From positions 806,001 through 870,000 of the forward strand of contig NZ_OZ034999.1 of assembly GCF_964030965.1 (NCBI RefSeq): a stretch of DNA of 64,000 nucleotides. The letters are read 5' to 3'. The notes beneath the pieces are model-generated. The model worked only from the letters and a program-made list of their open reading frames with translations, was not told the origin of the DNA and did no database searches. Every line of letters starts with the position of its first letter. Position 1 is the stretch's first letter. Below are positions 43,015-54,061 of this stretch, in pieces. Source of the stretch: Spiroplasma endosymbiont of Amphimallon solstitiale. Its GTDB lineage: Bacteria; Bacillota_I; Bacilli_A; Mycoplasmatales; VBWQ01. The position numbers were made by a program, and so were the translations under genes.

Positions 43015-44388
43015 GAGGCTTTTTAGAAATCTGTGTATCTTTGTTTTACAAAGTACTAGTTCAGATTAATTCTGTCTTCAAATTTTATCATAAAATGAGC
43101 AATTGCTGTATTTCAATTTTGAATAGGCAATGTTCATTTTTTTGTTATATTTTCAATTGCTAAATAAAATATTTTAAAAACTGACATATCATTAGGAAAA
43201 GCTTTTTTGTTTCTAATAACTTTTCGTAATTGACTATTAACAGATTCAATAGCATTTGTTGTATAAATTACTCGTTTGATTTCTGCAGGATAACTAATAA
43301 AAATCATCAAATTTTCTCAATTTTTATATCAAGATTTAGCAATTTGGGGATATTGTTTATTTCATTTACTTTCAAATGATTCTAAAGCTTGCATTGCTTG
43401 TTCTTCACTACATGCACTATAAATTGGTTTTAAATCTGTAACTAGAGTTTTTCGATGTTTGTATGAAACATATTTTAAACTATTTCGAATTTGATGAACA
43501 ATGCATAATTGATGTTCTGTTTTAGGATAAACTGCTTGTATTGCTTCTGACATGCCTGTTAAATTATCACTACAAGCAATCAAAATATCATTTAAGCCTC
43601 GATTTTTCATTTCTGTGAAATTAGCTAATCAAAATTTAGCACCTTCATTTTCACTAATTCATAAGCCTAAAACATCTTTTTTACCTTCTAAATCAACTCT
43701 TAATGCTATATAAACTGATTTATTAATAATCCGTTTATCTTGTCGAACTTTAACTACTATACAATCAAAATAAACAATCGGATAAACGCTTTCTAATGGT
43801 CGATTTTGTCATGTTTTGACATCATCAATAACATCATCAGTAATTTGACTAATAACACTTTCACTAATATCAGCACCATGATATAACTCTTGTAACTGCA
43901 TTCTAATGTCAGATAGAGTCATACCTTTTGCATATAGTGAAAGCACTTGTTGATCAAAACCATCAAATCTTCGCTGTCTTTTTGCAACTATTACAGGAGT
44001 AAAATCACTATTGCGATCTCTTGGTACATCAATCTCAATTTTACCTTGTTGAGTTATTAATTTTTTTGAACTTGTACCATTACGAGCATTTTCAGTATTA
44101 CTATGTTGATTTTTTTCATATCCTAAATAATTTTGCATTTCAGAATTCAACATTTTTTCAACTAAACGTTTTGTTAATTCTTTATATAAACCCCCTTCTT
44201 TAAAAACTGTTGTTAAATCTCCAGTATTTTCTAATAATAAATCTACTGCTTTTGATATTGGATCATTATTATTAATATTTTGTTTTTTAGCCATCTGTAA
44301 CTCACTCTTTCTAGTCATTTAATTATATTTACTAGAATTAATTAAACATAGTTATTTTTGTAAGTTACACAGATTACTAAACATTGCC
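43015..44388 (-). mobile_element. IS256 copy 2, at a recombination joint in element A
   Basis: 1374 bp, both ends complete, transposase whole on the minus strand (43056-44294). Unlike the other copies, there is no 8-bp duplication (TAATAAAC left, CATTAGCA right). Instead about 280 bases of phage sequence (42733-43014) recur, slightly diverged, on the other side (44389-44660), so this copy marks a crossover between two phage copies. Confidence 0.92.
43056..44294 (-). CDS. IS256-family transposase, copy 2
   Basis: 412 residues, the same protein as at 33307-34545 with two or so changes (a Gly in the LLENTGDL stretch, and DDVKT). DDE residues are all present. Confidence 0.92.
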
Positions 44389-44574
44389 CATTAGCAACAC
44401 CAAAAGTTATTGGTGCTTTAATGGTATTAGTACAAGATGTTATGAACTGAGATTATCATGAAAATGAACCAAAAAACAAAAATAAAATAGAAAATTATAA
44501 AGGAAATATAAAATTTACAAAACATGAACAAGACGCTTATAAACATATTCAATGTTATTTAAGGAATTATAAAA

Positions 44575-44868
44575 ATGAAAAATAAAGAAAATTACATTAA
44601 ATTAACAGTAAAACTTAGTAACACTATTAAAGCAAAATATCATGAGAAAGGTAATAAACAATTATATTATACTGTTCGTGGTCAATGAAATGGATTAAAC
44701 TATGTTACTTTAATTTTTAATAATCCAAAATTTTACAAACGATGTATTTTATTAAACAAAAATGATGAAATTATAGTAACTGGTCAAATCTTTAATACTT
44801 TAAATATTCCTAAAAATCGTGCATTTTGTTCAATTAATGTTAAATGATTTAAAAAATGAAAGGAATAA
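44575..44868 (+). CDS. SSB-like small phage protein (element A)
   Basis: 97 residues, beta-rich, VKLTVKLSNTIKAKYHEKG then LNYVTLIFNNPKFYKRC and EIIVTGQIFNT, an OB-fold-like order. Overlaps the end of the RuvC-like frame by a few bases as in B. Identity as single-strand-binding protein is inference. Confidence 0.5.
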
Positions 44869-44871
44869 ATA

Positions 44872-45015
44872 ATGAATTTTGATGAATGATACATGAAAAA
44901 AATAAAAGAAACTTTAAAAATTATTGAAAGTGATAGTTATAAAGAAGAACTAAAAAAACATAATGAAATCATTGAAAAACATAAAAATTTAATGAAAGGA
45001 CTAAATAATGAATAA
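44872..45015 (+). CDS. Small helical phage protein (element A)
   Basis: 47 residues, Lys/Glu-rich helix; counterpart at 48484-48627. Its stop lies at the IS30 border. Confidence 0.5.
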
Positions 45016-46247
45016 CCTGAATTGTAAAATTAAAAAGGACACTTATATAAAAATTAAATTGTGTTAATTCTATAATTAAGAAAAGAAAGGAATTAGCACA
45101 ATGTATAAGTATCTGACTATTGAATCAATAATAGCAATAAAAGAATATAAAAGTTATGGATTTTCGATTCGTAAAATAGCAAAAGCCATTGATTATAGTA
45201 AATCAACTGTACATAGAGTTTGTAGATTATTAAATCAAAACTTATTGCCATTAGAAATATTGAATAAAATTCAAAAAAATAAACAAAATGCAGGTAGAAA
45301 ATTAATAATTTTAACTTTAATAGAAATTAATACTATTAATCATTTGTTAATTACTAAAAATTATGCTCTTGATATAATTGCTAATTTTTTAAAGGAAAAT
45401 AAAATAAAAAGTATTTCAACAAAAACTTTATATAACATGTTTAAAACAAATCGAATGGGTTTTGATGAAAATAACTTATTGAGAAAAGGAAAAAATAAAC
45501 CTCACAAACAAAAAGAAACTAGGGGCAGAATTAATAATTGTAAGTCTATTCATGAAAGAAATTTAATCATTCCTAATATTAAAAATATAGAAGAATTCTT
45601 TAATTTTGTAGAAAAGTAATGATACATGATAAAGTGTTATTTTTAGAGAATTTTTACACTAAATAATGTTATTTTTAACAAATTTTTAATTAAAAATAAT
45701 ATTTTAAGTGTAAATTGATGAATAATTTTTGGTCATCCATACTTTTCTACATAATTAAAAGAAGAATTTGGTCATTTAGAAGGTGATACTATCATTGGTA
45801 AAGATCATAAAAGTTCTATTATTACTTTAGCTGATATATGATCAAAAACCACAATTCCTTTAGCAACTAAAAATAATAAATCAGAAAATATTACAAAAAG
45901 TATAATAAAATTTATTTCAAAGTTACAAAAAGGAACAGTTAAAACTATTACTTTTGATCGTGGTAAAGAATTTAGTAAATGAAAATTAATCGAAAAAAAT
46001 TGTAATGTTAAGATTTATTTTGCAGATCCTGGTAAACCTTGTCAAAGAGGTTTAAATGAAAATAATAATGGTATTTTAAGAAGATATTTACCAAAATCTA
46101 CAGATCTATCTTCATATAAACAAAAAGATTTAAATACTATAGCATTTCAAATTAATTCTACACCCAGAAAATCACTATCTTATAAAAGACCAATAGATTT
46201 AATACAATTATTTTAAAAAACTGTCCCATTTATATTTACAATTCAGG
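45016..46247 (+). mobile_element. IS30 copy with a MITE inside, in element A
   Basis: 1061 bp after removing the MITE and its duplication. Transposase start is 45101; the MITE cuts it after about 167 residues. No duplication at the outer ends, and about 100 bases of phage sequence present in B at this place are missing here. Confidence 0.92.
45598..45760 (+). repeat. 163-bp MITE, copy 6
   Basis: Perfect 8-bp target duplication GAAGAATT at 45590-45597 and 45761-45768. Sits in the transposase gene of an IS30. Confidence 0.93.
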
Positions 46248-46513
46248 TTACAAAAAATAATTAATGGTGAATTTAATAATGAATAAATGTAAAAAATGTA
46301 ACAAAAGAATATGATTAAGTAAAAATTGATGTATGAAATGGGGAGGTTCCCAAAAACATAGGAAGATAAATTACTAGATAAATAAATTCTTTCCAACATT
46401 ACCATTTAAAAATGATGATAGATAAATTAAATTCTCTTTTACCCTTAAATTTATATTCGACGTATTTTAAAAAATATACATTTAAAAGATAAAATAAAAA
46501 TTATTCTCAAAGG

Positions 46514-46542
46514 AAAAAGACAAGAAATAATCTTGTCTTTTT
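46514..46542 (+). terminator. Hairpin at the left edge of the phage RNA block, element B
   Basis: The same sequence as at 41034-41062. Confidence 0.7.
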
Positions 46543-46915
46543 TTGTAATTGTAAAATTTTAAAATTTTTATTATTAACACCCTTTAAATATCTACTACAC
46601 GCAGTGACCAAGTAGGAGAAAGTTAATAATTAATAACCCTCTTTAACACTATTATCAACACGTGTTAGAGAATTAAAACAGTGAACCACAACACAGTTGT
46701 TAAAAATAGTGGCTAGAACATGTGGACTTGCATGGATAAATAAAAAGTGGAGTGATACCTAATAAAATATACTAACCAGTAATGGTAATTCTTGGGGTGG
46801 GAGCGAATTGGAAACTAGTATATATAGACCTACTAGGGAACCTACTATATTAATTCTATTCTTTATTTAACCAACCTTGCCACTTCCCAGTGAGCAAGCG
46901 TTGGTTTTATTTTTT
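46543..46915 (+). ncRNA. Candidate structured phage RNA, element B copy
   Basis: Counterpart of 41063-41480. Ends in a terminator hairpin at 46869-46906, stem AACCAAC plus CTTGC/GCAAG. Nothing protein-coding in it. About 2 % differences from the A copy over the shared part by eye. Confidence 0.6.
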
Positions 46916-46962
46916 TTGAAAATTTTTTTGGGCGAAAAAATAAATTTCAAACTTGTAAAAAA

Positions 46963-47041
46963 AATTGAGCGGTGCAGGTTCAATTAAAATATTAATTTGT
47001 TTAACACAAATTAAATAAATATTGAATCGAATGCCTCGATT
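46963..47041 (+). ncRNA. Second conserved hairpin, element B copy
   Basis: Stem GGTTCAAT/ATTGAATC with a paired base stem TTGAG/CTCGA and an inner AATTTGT/ACAAATT helix. Compare 41531-41609. Confidence 0.45.
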
Positions 47042-47179
47042 TCTTTTTAAAATTTCACAATTTATTTTTGAGCCCAGAATTTCTGGAATGAATAAAACTA
47101 ATAGTATTAATAATATAAAAATAAAAATATATATTCTTTATGCTACAAGCAACAGAATATATTAGAAAAGAAAGTAAAA

Positions 47180-47332
47180 ATGGAAGAAAAAGAAAAGAAA
47201 GAATTAATAGAACAAAAAATCAAAATAGCAAAAGAACATCAAAAAAAGTGATTAAAAATAAAAATAATTATTACTTTAATTTCAACTTTAATTGGATTAA
47301 TAATTTTATTAATTACTGTAAGTAAAAATTAA
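47180..47332 (+). CDS. Small phage coiled-coil protein with membrane helix (element B)
   Basis: 50 residues: a Lys/Glu helix, then LISTLIGLIILLITV. First gene after the RNA region. Confidence 0.5.
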
Positions 47333-47348
47333 AGAAATAAATAAAGTT

Positions 47349-47756
47349 ATGAATATTAATGAAAATAAAAAATGTGAATTAAGAATTTGTAAAAATAAAG
47401 TTTGAAAAGATTGTATTAATAATTCTACTAAAACTATTAAATATAAAAATTGACCAATACCTTATTTAATATGTGACAGTTGTTATCACAAACTACCTAA
47501 ATACCTTAAACAAACAGCAAAAATAATTGAAAAGGATATTTTGATTATGAATAAAACTAAAAAAAGAAGAAAAAGATGTGTTGAATGTAATGAATTATAT
47601 GAAGATAACAAAATCAATATGCTTTATCACTTTAAAACAGAATTAGAAGCAGAACAACATAATACTAAAAAATATGAAGATAATTATAATATTGAAAAAC
47701 ATTTAGATTATACAAAATCATATGGATATGTTTGTGATTGATGTAGAGATGATTAA
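47349..47756 (+). CDS. Phage Cys-rich (zinc-binding-like) protein (element B)
   Basis: 135 residues: CELRICKNKVWKDC, then ICDSCYHKLP, CVECNELYED and a final CDWCRDD. Four Cys pairs suggest two zinc ribbons. Role unknown. Confidence 0.62.
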
Positions 47757-47759
47757 TAA

Positions 47760-48197
47760 ATGCAATACGAATTAATCATTGGTATTGACCCTGCTGGTAT
47801 TGGTAATAATGGAATTGTTATATACTCAAATGAAACTAATAATATTATTTTTAATGAAACATTTAAAGCAAAAACAGTTTTAGAAAGTAAAAATATATAT
47901 AAAGAATATTTTAAATTAATTAAAAAACAATTTAAAAATAAAAAAATATTAGTTATTGTAGAAAATTTCTTTTTAAGTTCAAAACAGTTATTAACTAATC
48001 CATTAGCAACACCAAAAGTTATTGGTGCTTTAATGATATTAGTACAAGATGTTATGAACTGAGATTATCATGAAAATGAACCAAAAAACAAAAATAAAAT
48101 AGAAGATTATAAAGGAAATATAAAATTTACAAAACATGAACAAGATGCTTATAAACATATTCAATATTATTTAAGGAATTATAAAAATGAAAAATAA
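47760..48197 (+). CDS. RuvC-like Holliday-junction resolvase (element B)
   Basis: 145 residues; RNase-H-fold residues in GIDPAGIGNNGIVIY, VIVENFF and HEQDAYKH. Such small RuvC-like enzymes resolve branched phage DNA before packaging. Overlaps the next gene by 11 bases. Confidence 0.72.
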
Positions 48198-48480
48198 AGA
48201 AAATTACGTTAAATTAACAGTAAAACTTAGTAATACTATTGAAGTAAAATATCATGAAAAAGGTAATAAACAATTATATTATACTGTTCGTGGTCAATGA
48301 AATGGATTAAACTATGTTACTTTAATTTTTAATAACCCAAAATTTTATAAACGATGTATTTTATTAAACAAAAATGATGAAATTATAGTAACTGGTCAAA
48401 TCTTTAATACTTTAAATATTCCTAAAAATCGTGCATTTTGTTCAATTAATGTTAAATGATTTAAAAAATGAAAGGAATAA
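48187..48480 (+). CDS. SSB-like small phage protein (element B)
   Basis: 97 residues, beta-rich with NYVKLTVKLSNTIEVKYHEKG, LNYVTLIFNN and EIIVTGQI; an OB fold is likely by pattern. Placement after a resolvase gene fits a recombination/replication module. Confidence 0.5.
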
Positions 48481-48483
48481 ATA

Positions 48484-48627
48484 ATGAATTTTGATGAATG
48501 ATACATGAAAAAAATAAAAGAAACTTTAAAAATTATTGAAAGTGATAGTTATAAAGAAGAACTAAAAAAACATAATGAAATCATTGAAAAACATAAAAAT
48601 TTAATGAAAGGACTAAATAATGAATAA
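48484..48627 (+). CDS. Small helical phage protein
   Basis: 47 residues, charged helix (KIIESDSYKEELKKHNEII). AAAGGAAT ahead. Overlaps the next start. Confidence 0.5.
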
Positions 48628-48745
48628 AGAAAAATTAATTAATTATATTAAAAAACAACAAAAATTCTATAACGGTACAGAAATAGATTTGATACTTGAT
48701 ATTTTATTGCAAAAAATAATTAATGGTGAATTTAATAATGAATAA
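48620..48745 (+). CDS. Small phage protein
   Basis: 41 residues, ends KIINGEFNNE; similar ends occur in the protein at 51864-52022 (KINKGEFDE), so the two may be related. Overlaps neighbours on both sides. Confidence 0.45.
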   Translation: MNKEKLINYIKKQQKFYNGTEIDLILDILLQKIINGEFNNE

Positions 48746-48845
48746 ATGTAAAAAATGTAATAAAAGAATCTGATTAAGTAAAAATTGATGTATGACATGT
48801 TTAGAAATAATAGTTAATAATTTAAATAAAAATAAGGAGAAATAG
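48738..48845 (+). CDS. Small zinc-ribbon-like phage protein
   Basis: 35 residues with CKKC and CMTC. The element A version of this gene is the place where element B is inserted. Confidence 0.5.
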
Positions 48846-48848
48846 ATA

Positions 48849-49103
48849 GTGAATAAAGACCAAGAAATTATTAATGAATATAATAAAAAACGTAATAAAG
48901 AAATAACTGAAGAACATTTATATAATATAGAAAAATTAAGAGAAGAGTTTAAACAAAAAGTAATTAATAAATATAATGAAAAATTAATTATCTGATTGAA
49001 TAAGCAAATTAGTATTTGTTTATGTGATTCATTAAAAGAAGCAGGTAAACTTACTGCTTATTATAAATTAATTGAGTTTATAGAAAATGGAGAACTTCAT
49101 TAA
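48849..49103 (+). CDS. Helical phage protein
   Basis: 84 residues, GTG start behind AAGGAGAAATAG. Charged helix then a Cys-containing second half. No family recognised. Confidence 0.5.
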
Positions 49104-49348
49104 TGATAATATTACCTACTTTGTTTGAAAATAAAGATGAAATTGAAATATTATCACCATTTCCAAAAGCAATTCATACAAGTAATGATATTAGAGCAAT
49201 TATTTTAAGACAATATCCAAATGTTAAATCAAAACACATAATTGTTTCTGACCCCGAAAGTAATGTTGCATTAATAGTTGGTGATAATGATGTTTATCAA
49301 GGTTGAATTAAAGTAACAGTTAAAAAATTAGAAATTAAAGGAGAATAA
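49103..49348 (+). CDS. Small phage protein
   Basis: 81 residues, mixed alpha/beta, ILPTLFENKDEIEILSPFP; start overlaps the previous stop (TAATG). Not recognised. Confidence 0.5.
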
Positions 49349-49352
49349 ACAA

Positions 49353-49466
49353 ATGCAAAAGGAAAAAATTAAAATTAGAAATTATGAATTTGAATTAAAT
49401 TCTTATGTAGTAGATTCCTTATTAGATGTTATAAGAGAACTGATAAAAACAAATAAAGGAGAATAA
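49353..49466 (+). CDS. Small phage protein
   Basis: 37 residues. AAAGGAGAATAAAC directly ahead gives a good ribosome site. Not recognised. Confidence 0.42.
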   Translation: MQKEKIKIRNYEFELNSYVVDSLLDVIRELIKTNKGE

Positions 49467-49469
49467 ATT

Positions 49470-49670
49470 ATGTTAGATGAAATTTTAAAAGTAATTTTTG
49501 ATAGAGCAGATAAAAAAGAATTAATTAATATGATAGAAAGATTAATTCTTTGTACTAATAATAGAAAAGAAACAAAAAAATGACTTATTAGAGAATTTGA
49601 TAAAAATAATTATGTTTTAGAAAAATTATTACAATTAGAAATACAAGGAGAAAAAAATGGAAACAAATAA
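49470..49670 (+). CDS. Small phage protein
   Basis: 66 residues, helical (FDRADKKELINMIERLI), AAAGGAGAA ahead. Not recognised. Confidence 0.48.
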
Positions 49671-49753
49671 TTATACTTTAACTAAATTAATTAGAACTGG
49701 TATAAGTCCTATTTGTGCAATGATTGGTACAAGTGCTTATTATGGTCAAGTAA

Positions 49754-51127
49754 GGCAATGTTTAGTAATCTGTGTAACTTACAAAAATAACTATGTTTAA
49801 TTAATTCTAGTAAATATAATTAAATGACTAGAAAGAGTGAGTTACAGATGGCTAAAAAACAAAATATTAATAATAATGATCCAATATCAAAAGCAGTAGA
49901 TTTATTATTAGAAAATACTGAAGATTTAACAACAGTTTTTAAAGAAGGGGGTTTATATAAAGAATTAACAAAACGTTTAGTTGAAAAAATGTTGAATTCT
50001 GAAATGCAAAATTATTTAGGATATGAAAAAAATCAACATAGTAATACTGAAAATGCTCGTAATGGTACAAGTTCAAAAAAATTAATAACTCAACAAGGTA
50101 AAATTGAGATTGATGTACCAAGAGATCGCAATAGTGATTTTACTCCTGTAATAGTTGCAAAAAGACAGCGAAGATTTGATGGTTTTGATCAACAAGTGCT
50201 TTCACTATATGCAAAAGGTATGACTCTATCTGACATTAGAATGCAGTTACAAGAGTTATATCATGGTGCTGATATTAGTGAAAGTGTTATTAGTCAAATT
50301 ACTGATGATGTTATTGATGATGTCAAAGAATGACAAAATCGACCATTAGAAAGCGTTTATCCGATTGTTTATTTTGATTGTATAGTAGTTAAAGTTCGAC
50401 AAGATAAACGGATTATTAATAAATCAGTTTATATAGCATTAGGAGTTGATTTAGAAGGTAAAAAAGATGTTTTAGGCTTATGAATTAGTGAAAATGAAGG
50501 TGCTAAATTTTGATTAGCTAATTTCACAGAAATGAAAAATCGAGGCTTAAATGATATTTTGATTGCTTGTAGTGATAATTTAACAGGCATGTCAGAAGCA
50601 ATACAAGCAGTTTATCCTAAAACAGAACATCAATTATGCATTGTTCATCAAATTCGAAATAGTTTAAAATATGTTTCATACAAACATCGAAAAACTCTAG
50701 TTACAGATTTAAAACCAATTTATAGTGCATGTAGTGAAGAACAAGCAATGCAAGCTTTAGAATCATTTGAAAGTAAATGAAATAAACAATATCCCCAAAT
50801 TGCTAAATCTTGATATAAAAATTGAGAAAATTTGATGATTTTTATTAGTTATCCTGCAGAAATCAAAAGAGTAATTTATACAACAAATGCTATTGAATCT
50901 GTTAATAGTCAATTACGAAAAGTTATTAGAAACAAAAAAGCTTTTCCTAATGATATGTCAGTTTTTAAAATATTTTATTTAGCAATTGAAAATATAACAA
51001 AAAAATGAACATTGCCTATTCAAAATTGAAATACAGCAATTGCTCATTTTATGATAAAATTTGAAGACAGAATTAATCTGAACTAGTACTTTGTAAAACA
51101 AAGATACACAGATTTCTAAAAAGCCTC
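49754..51127 (+). mobile_element. IS256 copy 3, inside element B
   Basis: 1374 bp, perfect 8-bp target duplication TCAAGTAA at 49746-49753 and 51128-51135. Both ends complete. Confidence 0.94.
49848..51086 (+). CDS. IS256-family transposase, copy 3
   Basis: 412 residues, practically the same protein as at 33307-34545 (ends DDVKE rather than DDVKA before the first Trp). All three DDE residues are present, TAG stop. Confidence 0.93.
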
Positions 51128-51863
51128 TCAAGTAATTGCAAATCCAATATTAGGTTCAATTAATAGTTTATTATTTGGTAAAAAATTAGGTTTAGATATA
51201 TGAAATTTAAATCAAAGACCAAATACAAAAACTAAATTAATTAATAGTTCTAAAAAAATTATTTTAGGTTTAGGAACAATTGGTTTAGCAAATTATAGTA
51301 AATGAACAGAAAATAATATTAATCCTATTATTCCAACAACACCAACTCCAATAACTACTACAACTACAACAGAAGGTCCTCCATGATTACTATTAAATAA
51401 ACAAGAAAATCAGTCATTAATGGATTGAGATACATATATTAGTTTAAATGCTTATGGTATATCAAATCTTATTAGTGGAATTCTAGAATTAATACCTAAT
51501 AAATTTGAAGCAATAAGAAAAATTTGTAATATGGCAACTGGTGGATGTTTAATATCAAGTGGTGTTGCTATGGGTATTAATAATGATTTTAATAATTCTT
51601 ATGCAGTACCTACCATAATTGCTGGTGTAAGTGAAATTATCCATAATTTACTTCCAATAGAAACAAATCATAATAGAGAAATGCAAGAAACTTCATTTAC
51701 AAATGAAACTGCAAGATTAATAAATGATAATAGATTTACTATTAATAGTGAAACATCAAGTCAATATGGTAGTGGTAATATAAGCGAAGCACTATTAAAT
51801 AATGATAATGCTTCATTAAATTGAGATTATAATCACATGAGTTTATAAAGGAGGTGAAAAATA

Positions 51864-52022
51864 ATGAATAAAGAAAAATTACTTGAATATTACAATGATA
51901 AATTAAAACAACATGAAAAAGATTTACAAGAAATACGACTGAATGAAGGTATAGCTAAAAATATTTTAATAGACACAAAATATATGATTGAAAAAATTAA
52001 TAAAGGTGAATTTGATGAATAA
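51864..52022 (+). CDS. Small helical phage protein
   Basis: 52 residues behind AAAGGAGGTGAAA, the strongest ribosome site of the phage. Charged helix; ends KINKGEFDE. Confidence 0.5.
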   Translation: MNKEKLLEYYNDKLKQHEKDLQEIRLNEGIAKNILIDTKYMIEKINKGEFDE

Positions 52023-52063
52023 TCAAAAATAAAAAAATAAAAAATTGAAAGGAAAATATAAAA

Positions 52064-52252
52064 ATGAAAGAATTTTTAAAAGCACTTGAAACAATTGGAA
52101 TAAGCACTGGTATATTAATTTGCAGAGAAATTATTGTTTTATTAAAACGATTTATTACAACTCCAAAACATGTTAGAGCAAATAATAAAATTATCAAACA
52201 TCAAAAAAAATTAGCAAAATTAAATGAAAAGATTAATAAAGAAAATAAATAA
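52064..52252 (+). CDS. Small phage protein, possible membrane-associated
   Basis: 62 residues: a moderately hydrophobic stretch (TIGISTGILICREIIVLL) then a strongly basic tail. Holin-like size, but one helix only. RBS GAAAGGAAAA. Confidence 0.45.
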   Translation: MKEFLKALETIGISTGILICREIIVLLKRFITTPKHVRANNKIIKHQKKLAKLNEKINKENK

Positions 52253-52269
52253 TAAAAGAGAAAAATAAT

Positions 52270-52455
52270 ATGACAAAAATTGAATTTAATGAAAAATATA
52301 GAAAACAAGATATCAGTATTGATAGAGATTTTGATTTACATATTGATAATTGTTTTAAATTTTCTGATATCAATACATTAGAAAATGCTGTTAATGATTA
52401 TAAAAAACTAATAAGTGAAATGCCACAATTAGTTAAAGATTGATTATTGGGATAA
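52270..52455 (+). CDS. Small acidic phage protein
   Basis: 61 residues (KIEFNEKYRKQDISIDRDFD…). Not recognised. Just ahead of the head genes. Confidence 0.48.
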
Positions 52456-52472
52456 GATTAGGAGAATGTTAA

Positions 52473-52847
52473 ATGTTAGAAAATGAAAATAATGTTCAAC
52501 AAACAACTGAACCTTTAACTGAAAATAATGCTCAACAAGAAATAGAAAATAAAGTTAATGAAGCAGAAAATAAGTTAAATAAACTTAATCAAGAAATTAA
52601 AGAAAAAGAAATAATTAATATATTTAAAAAATATCAAGTTAAAAGTGAATTTTATGATTTTTTAAAATTTAAAACTAATAATTTAGAAAATTCAAAAATT
52701 GAAGAAACTATTAAAAAAATCATTAAAGAACAACCAGTATTTAAAGAAACAATTAATACAGGTGGCAAACCACAAACAATAATAACAAATCAACCAAGTT
52801 CAATAAAAAGTACATTATTGGATTATAAAAAAAATAATAATTTATAA
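52473..52847 (+). CDS. Scaffold-like phage protein (DUF4355-like)
   Basis: 124 residues, Gln/Asn/Glu-rich coiled coil, then IFKKYQVKSEFYDFLKF and a C-terminal KSTLLDYKKNNN. Size, charge and place directly ahead of the capsid gene are those of head scaffolds of the DUF4355 type. Confidence 0.62.
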   Translation: MLENENNVQQTTEPLTENNAQQEIENKVNEAENKLNKLNQEIKEKEIINIFKKYQVKSEFYDFLKFKTNNLENSKIEETIKKIIKEQPVFKETINTGGKPQTIITNQPSSIKSTLLDYKKNNNL

Positions 52848-52865
52848 CAGAAAGGAAATCAAAAA

Positions 52866-54047
52866 ATGGCAATACAATTCAATAAAAATTTAGATAATAC
52901 CGAAAAATTAGTAGAAGCACCAGAGTTTATAGAATTTTATAAACAATCAAATTCACCATGAGCAAGTTTTTTTCCTATCGAAATGGTTAATTCAACAAAA
53001 ATTGAATTTATAGTTAAAAAACCAAAAAATTCAGAAATTAAAGTATTAAAATGAAATGATAAAAGCAAAGGATTAGATGTTAGTTATGCTGAAACTATTA
53101 AAATTTTAAAAGAAATTAAAGAAGAAGCAGTTGCGGGTGAAATAATTGCTAATGTTGATTTAAATGCTGAAAATGGACAAAATTTATTAAATACAATGCA
53201 ATATGAAGTTGCTAATGACTTAGCAGATTATTTAGCAAATAATGATACAAATGTAATTACAAAATATGCAACTAAAATAGACATTACTGATAAATCACCA
53301 GTAGGATATTTAAAATCAATGTTAGATGCTTGAAATACTTTATTTCAACTAAGAAATAGTAATAATTGTCGTTTTTTTATTACTAATAATCTTTATGATA
53401 GTATTGTTTATTTAGCTAATAATAAAGGATTAATTACTGATAATCAGATTGCTCAACAATTAAGATTAAATGGAAATGATTTATATATTAAAGGTGTACT
53501 ATGTCAAATTGTAATGGATGATTATATGACATTTACTGATAATAATGAAACTAAAATTATGTCTTTTGTTTTAGCAACACCAAGAGCAATGAAAAGATAT
53601 ATGTTACAAAATACAGTTGTATATGTTCAAGATATTGCTGATGGTAAAGTTGGAAGAAGATATTTAGTTGGTGGAGAAGTAACTGGTGAATCAATACCCT
53701 ATATAACAGATGAAGAAACAACTTCACGCTGAATGTTATGTGCAATTGTTAATAATGATAAAAATGATTTAAAAACTAAGATTACAAATTTAACAACTGA
53801 TATTACTGCAAATGGTAATAACAATAACAATGAATTAAATACAGAAATAAAAAGTACTAATGAACTTAAATCATTAAATCCAAATTTAACAAATCCAACT
53901 ATTAAATATTTTAGTGATGCACAAGGAAAAACTAATGTAAGTAATCAAAAACAAAAAGCAGGTGACTTATATATAACTATTACTGCAAATATTAATGACT
54001 TAAATTATAAAGGAACAACAAATCCAATTAAAATAACTCTTAAATAA
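52866..54047 (+). CDS. Major capsid protein-like (HK97-type, inferred)
   Basis: 393 residues. Moderately sized, alpha/beta, follows the scaffold gene, has FFITNNLYDSIVYLANNKG and the GRRYLVGGEVTGE region typical for capsid subunits, and a C-terminal beta domain with an Ig-like feel (NPTIKYFSDAQGKTN…). RBS AAAGGAAAT. HK97 fold is inference from place, size and pattern. Confidence 0.6.
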
Positions 54048-54061
54048 AGGAAATTAATATC

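Larger units (their letters stand above)
49657..51848 (+). pseudogene. Phage membrane-protein gene carrying an IS256 insertion
   Basis: The part after the insertion has hydrophobic segments and a Thr/Pro-rich stretch (PTTPTPITTTTTTEGPP), then a polar end. It may be a virion or infection-related membrane protein. Interrupted by IS256 at 49754-51127. Confidence 0.6.

Noticed and set aside
43007-44396. Target duplication of the IS256 at 43015-44388
   Set aside because: Eight bases on either side differ; the longer 280-base repeat is diverged, so it is not a duplication made by insertion.
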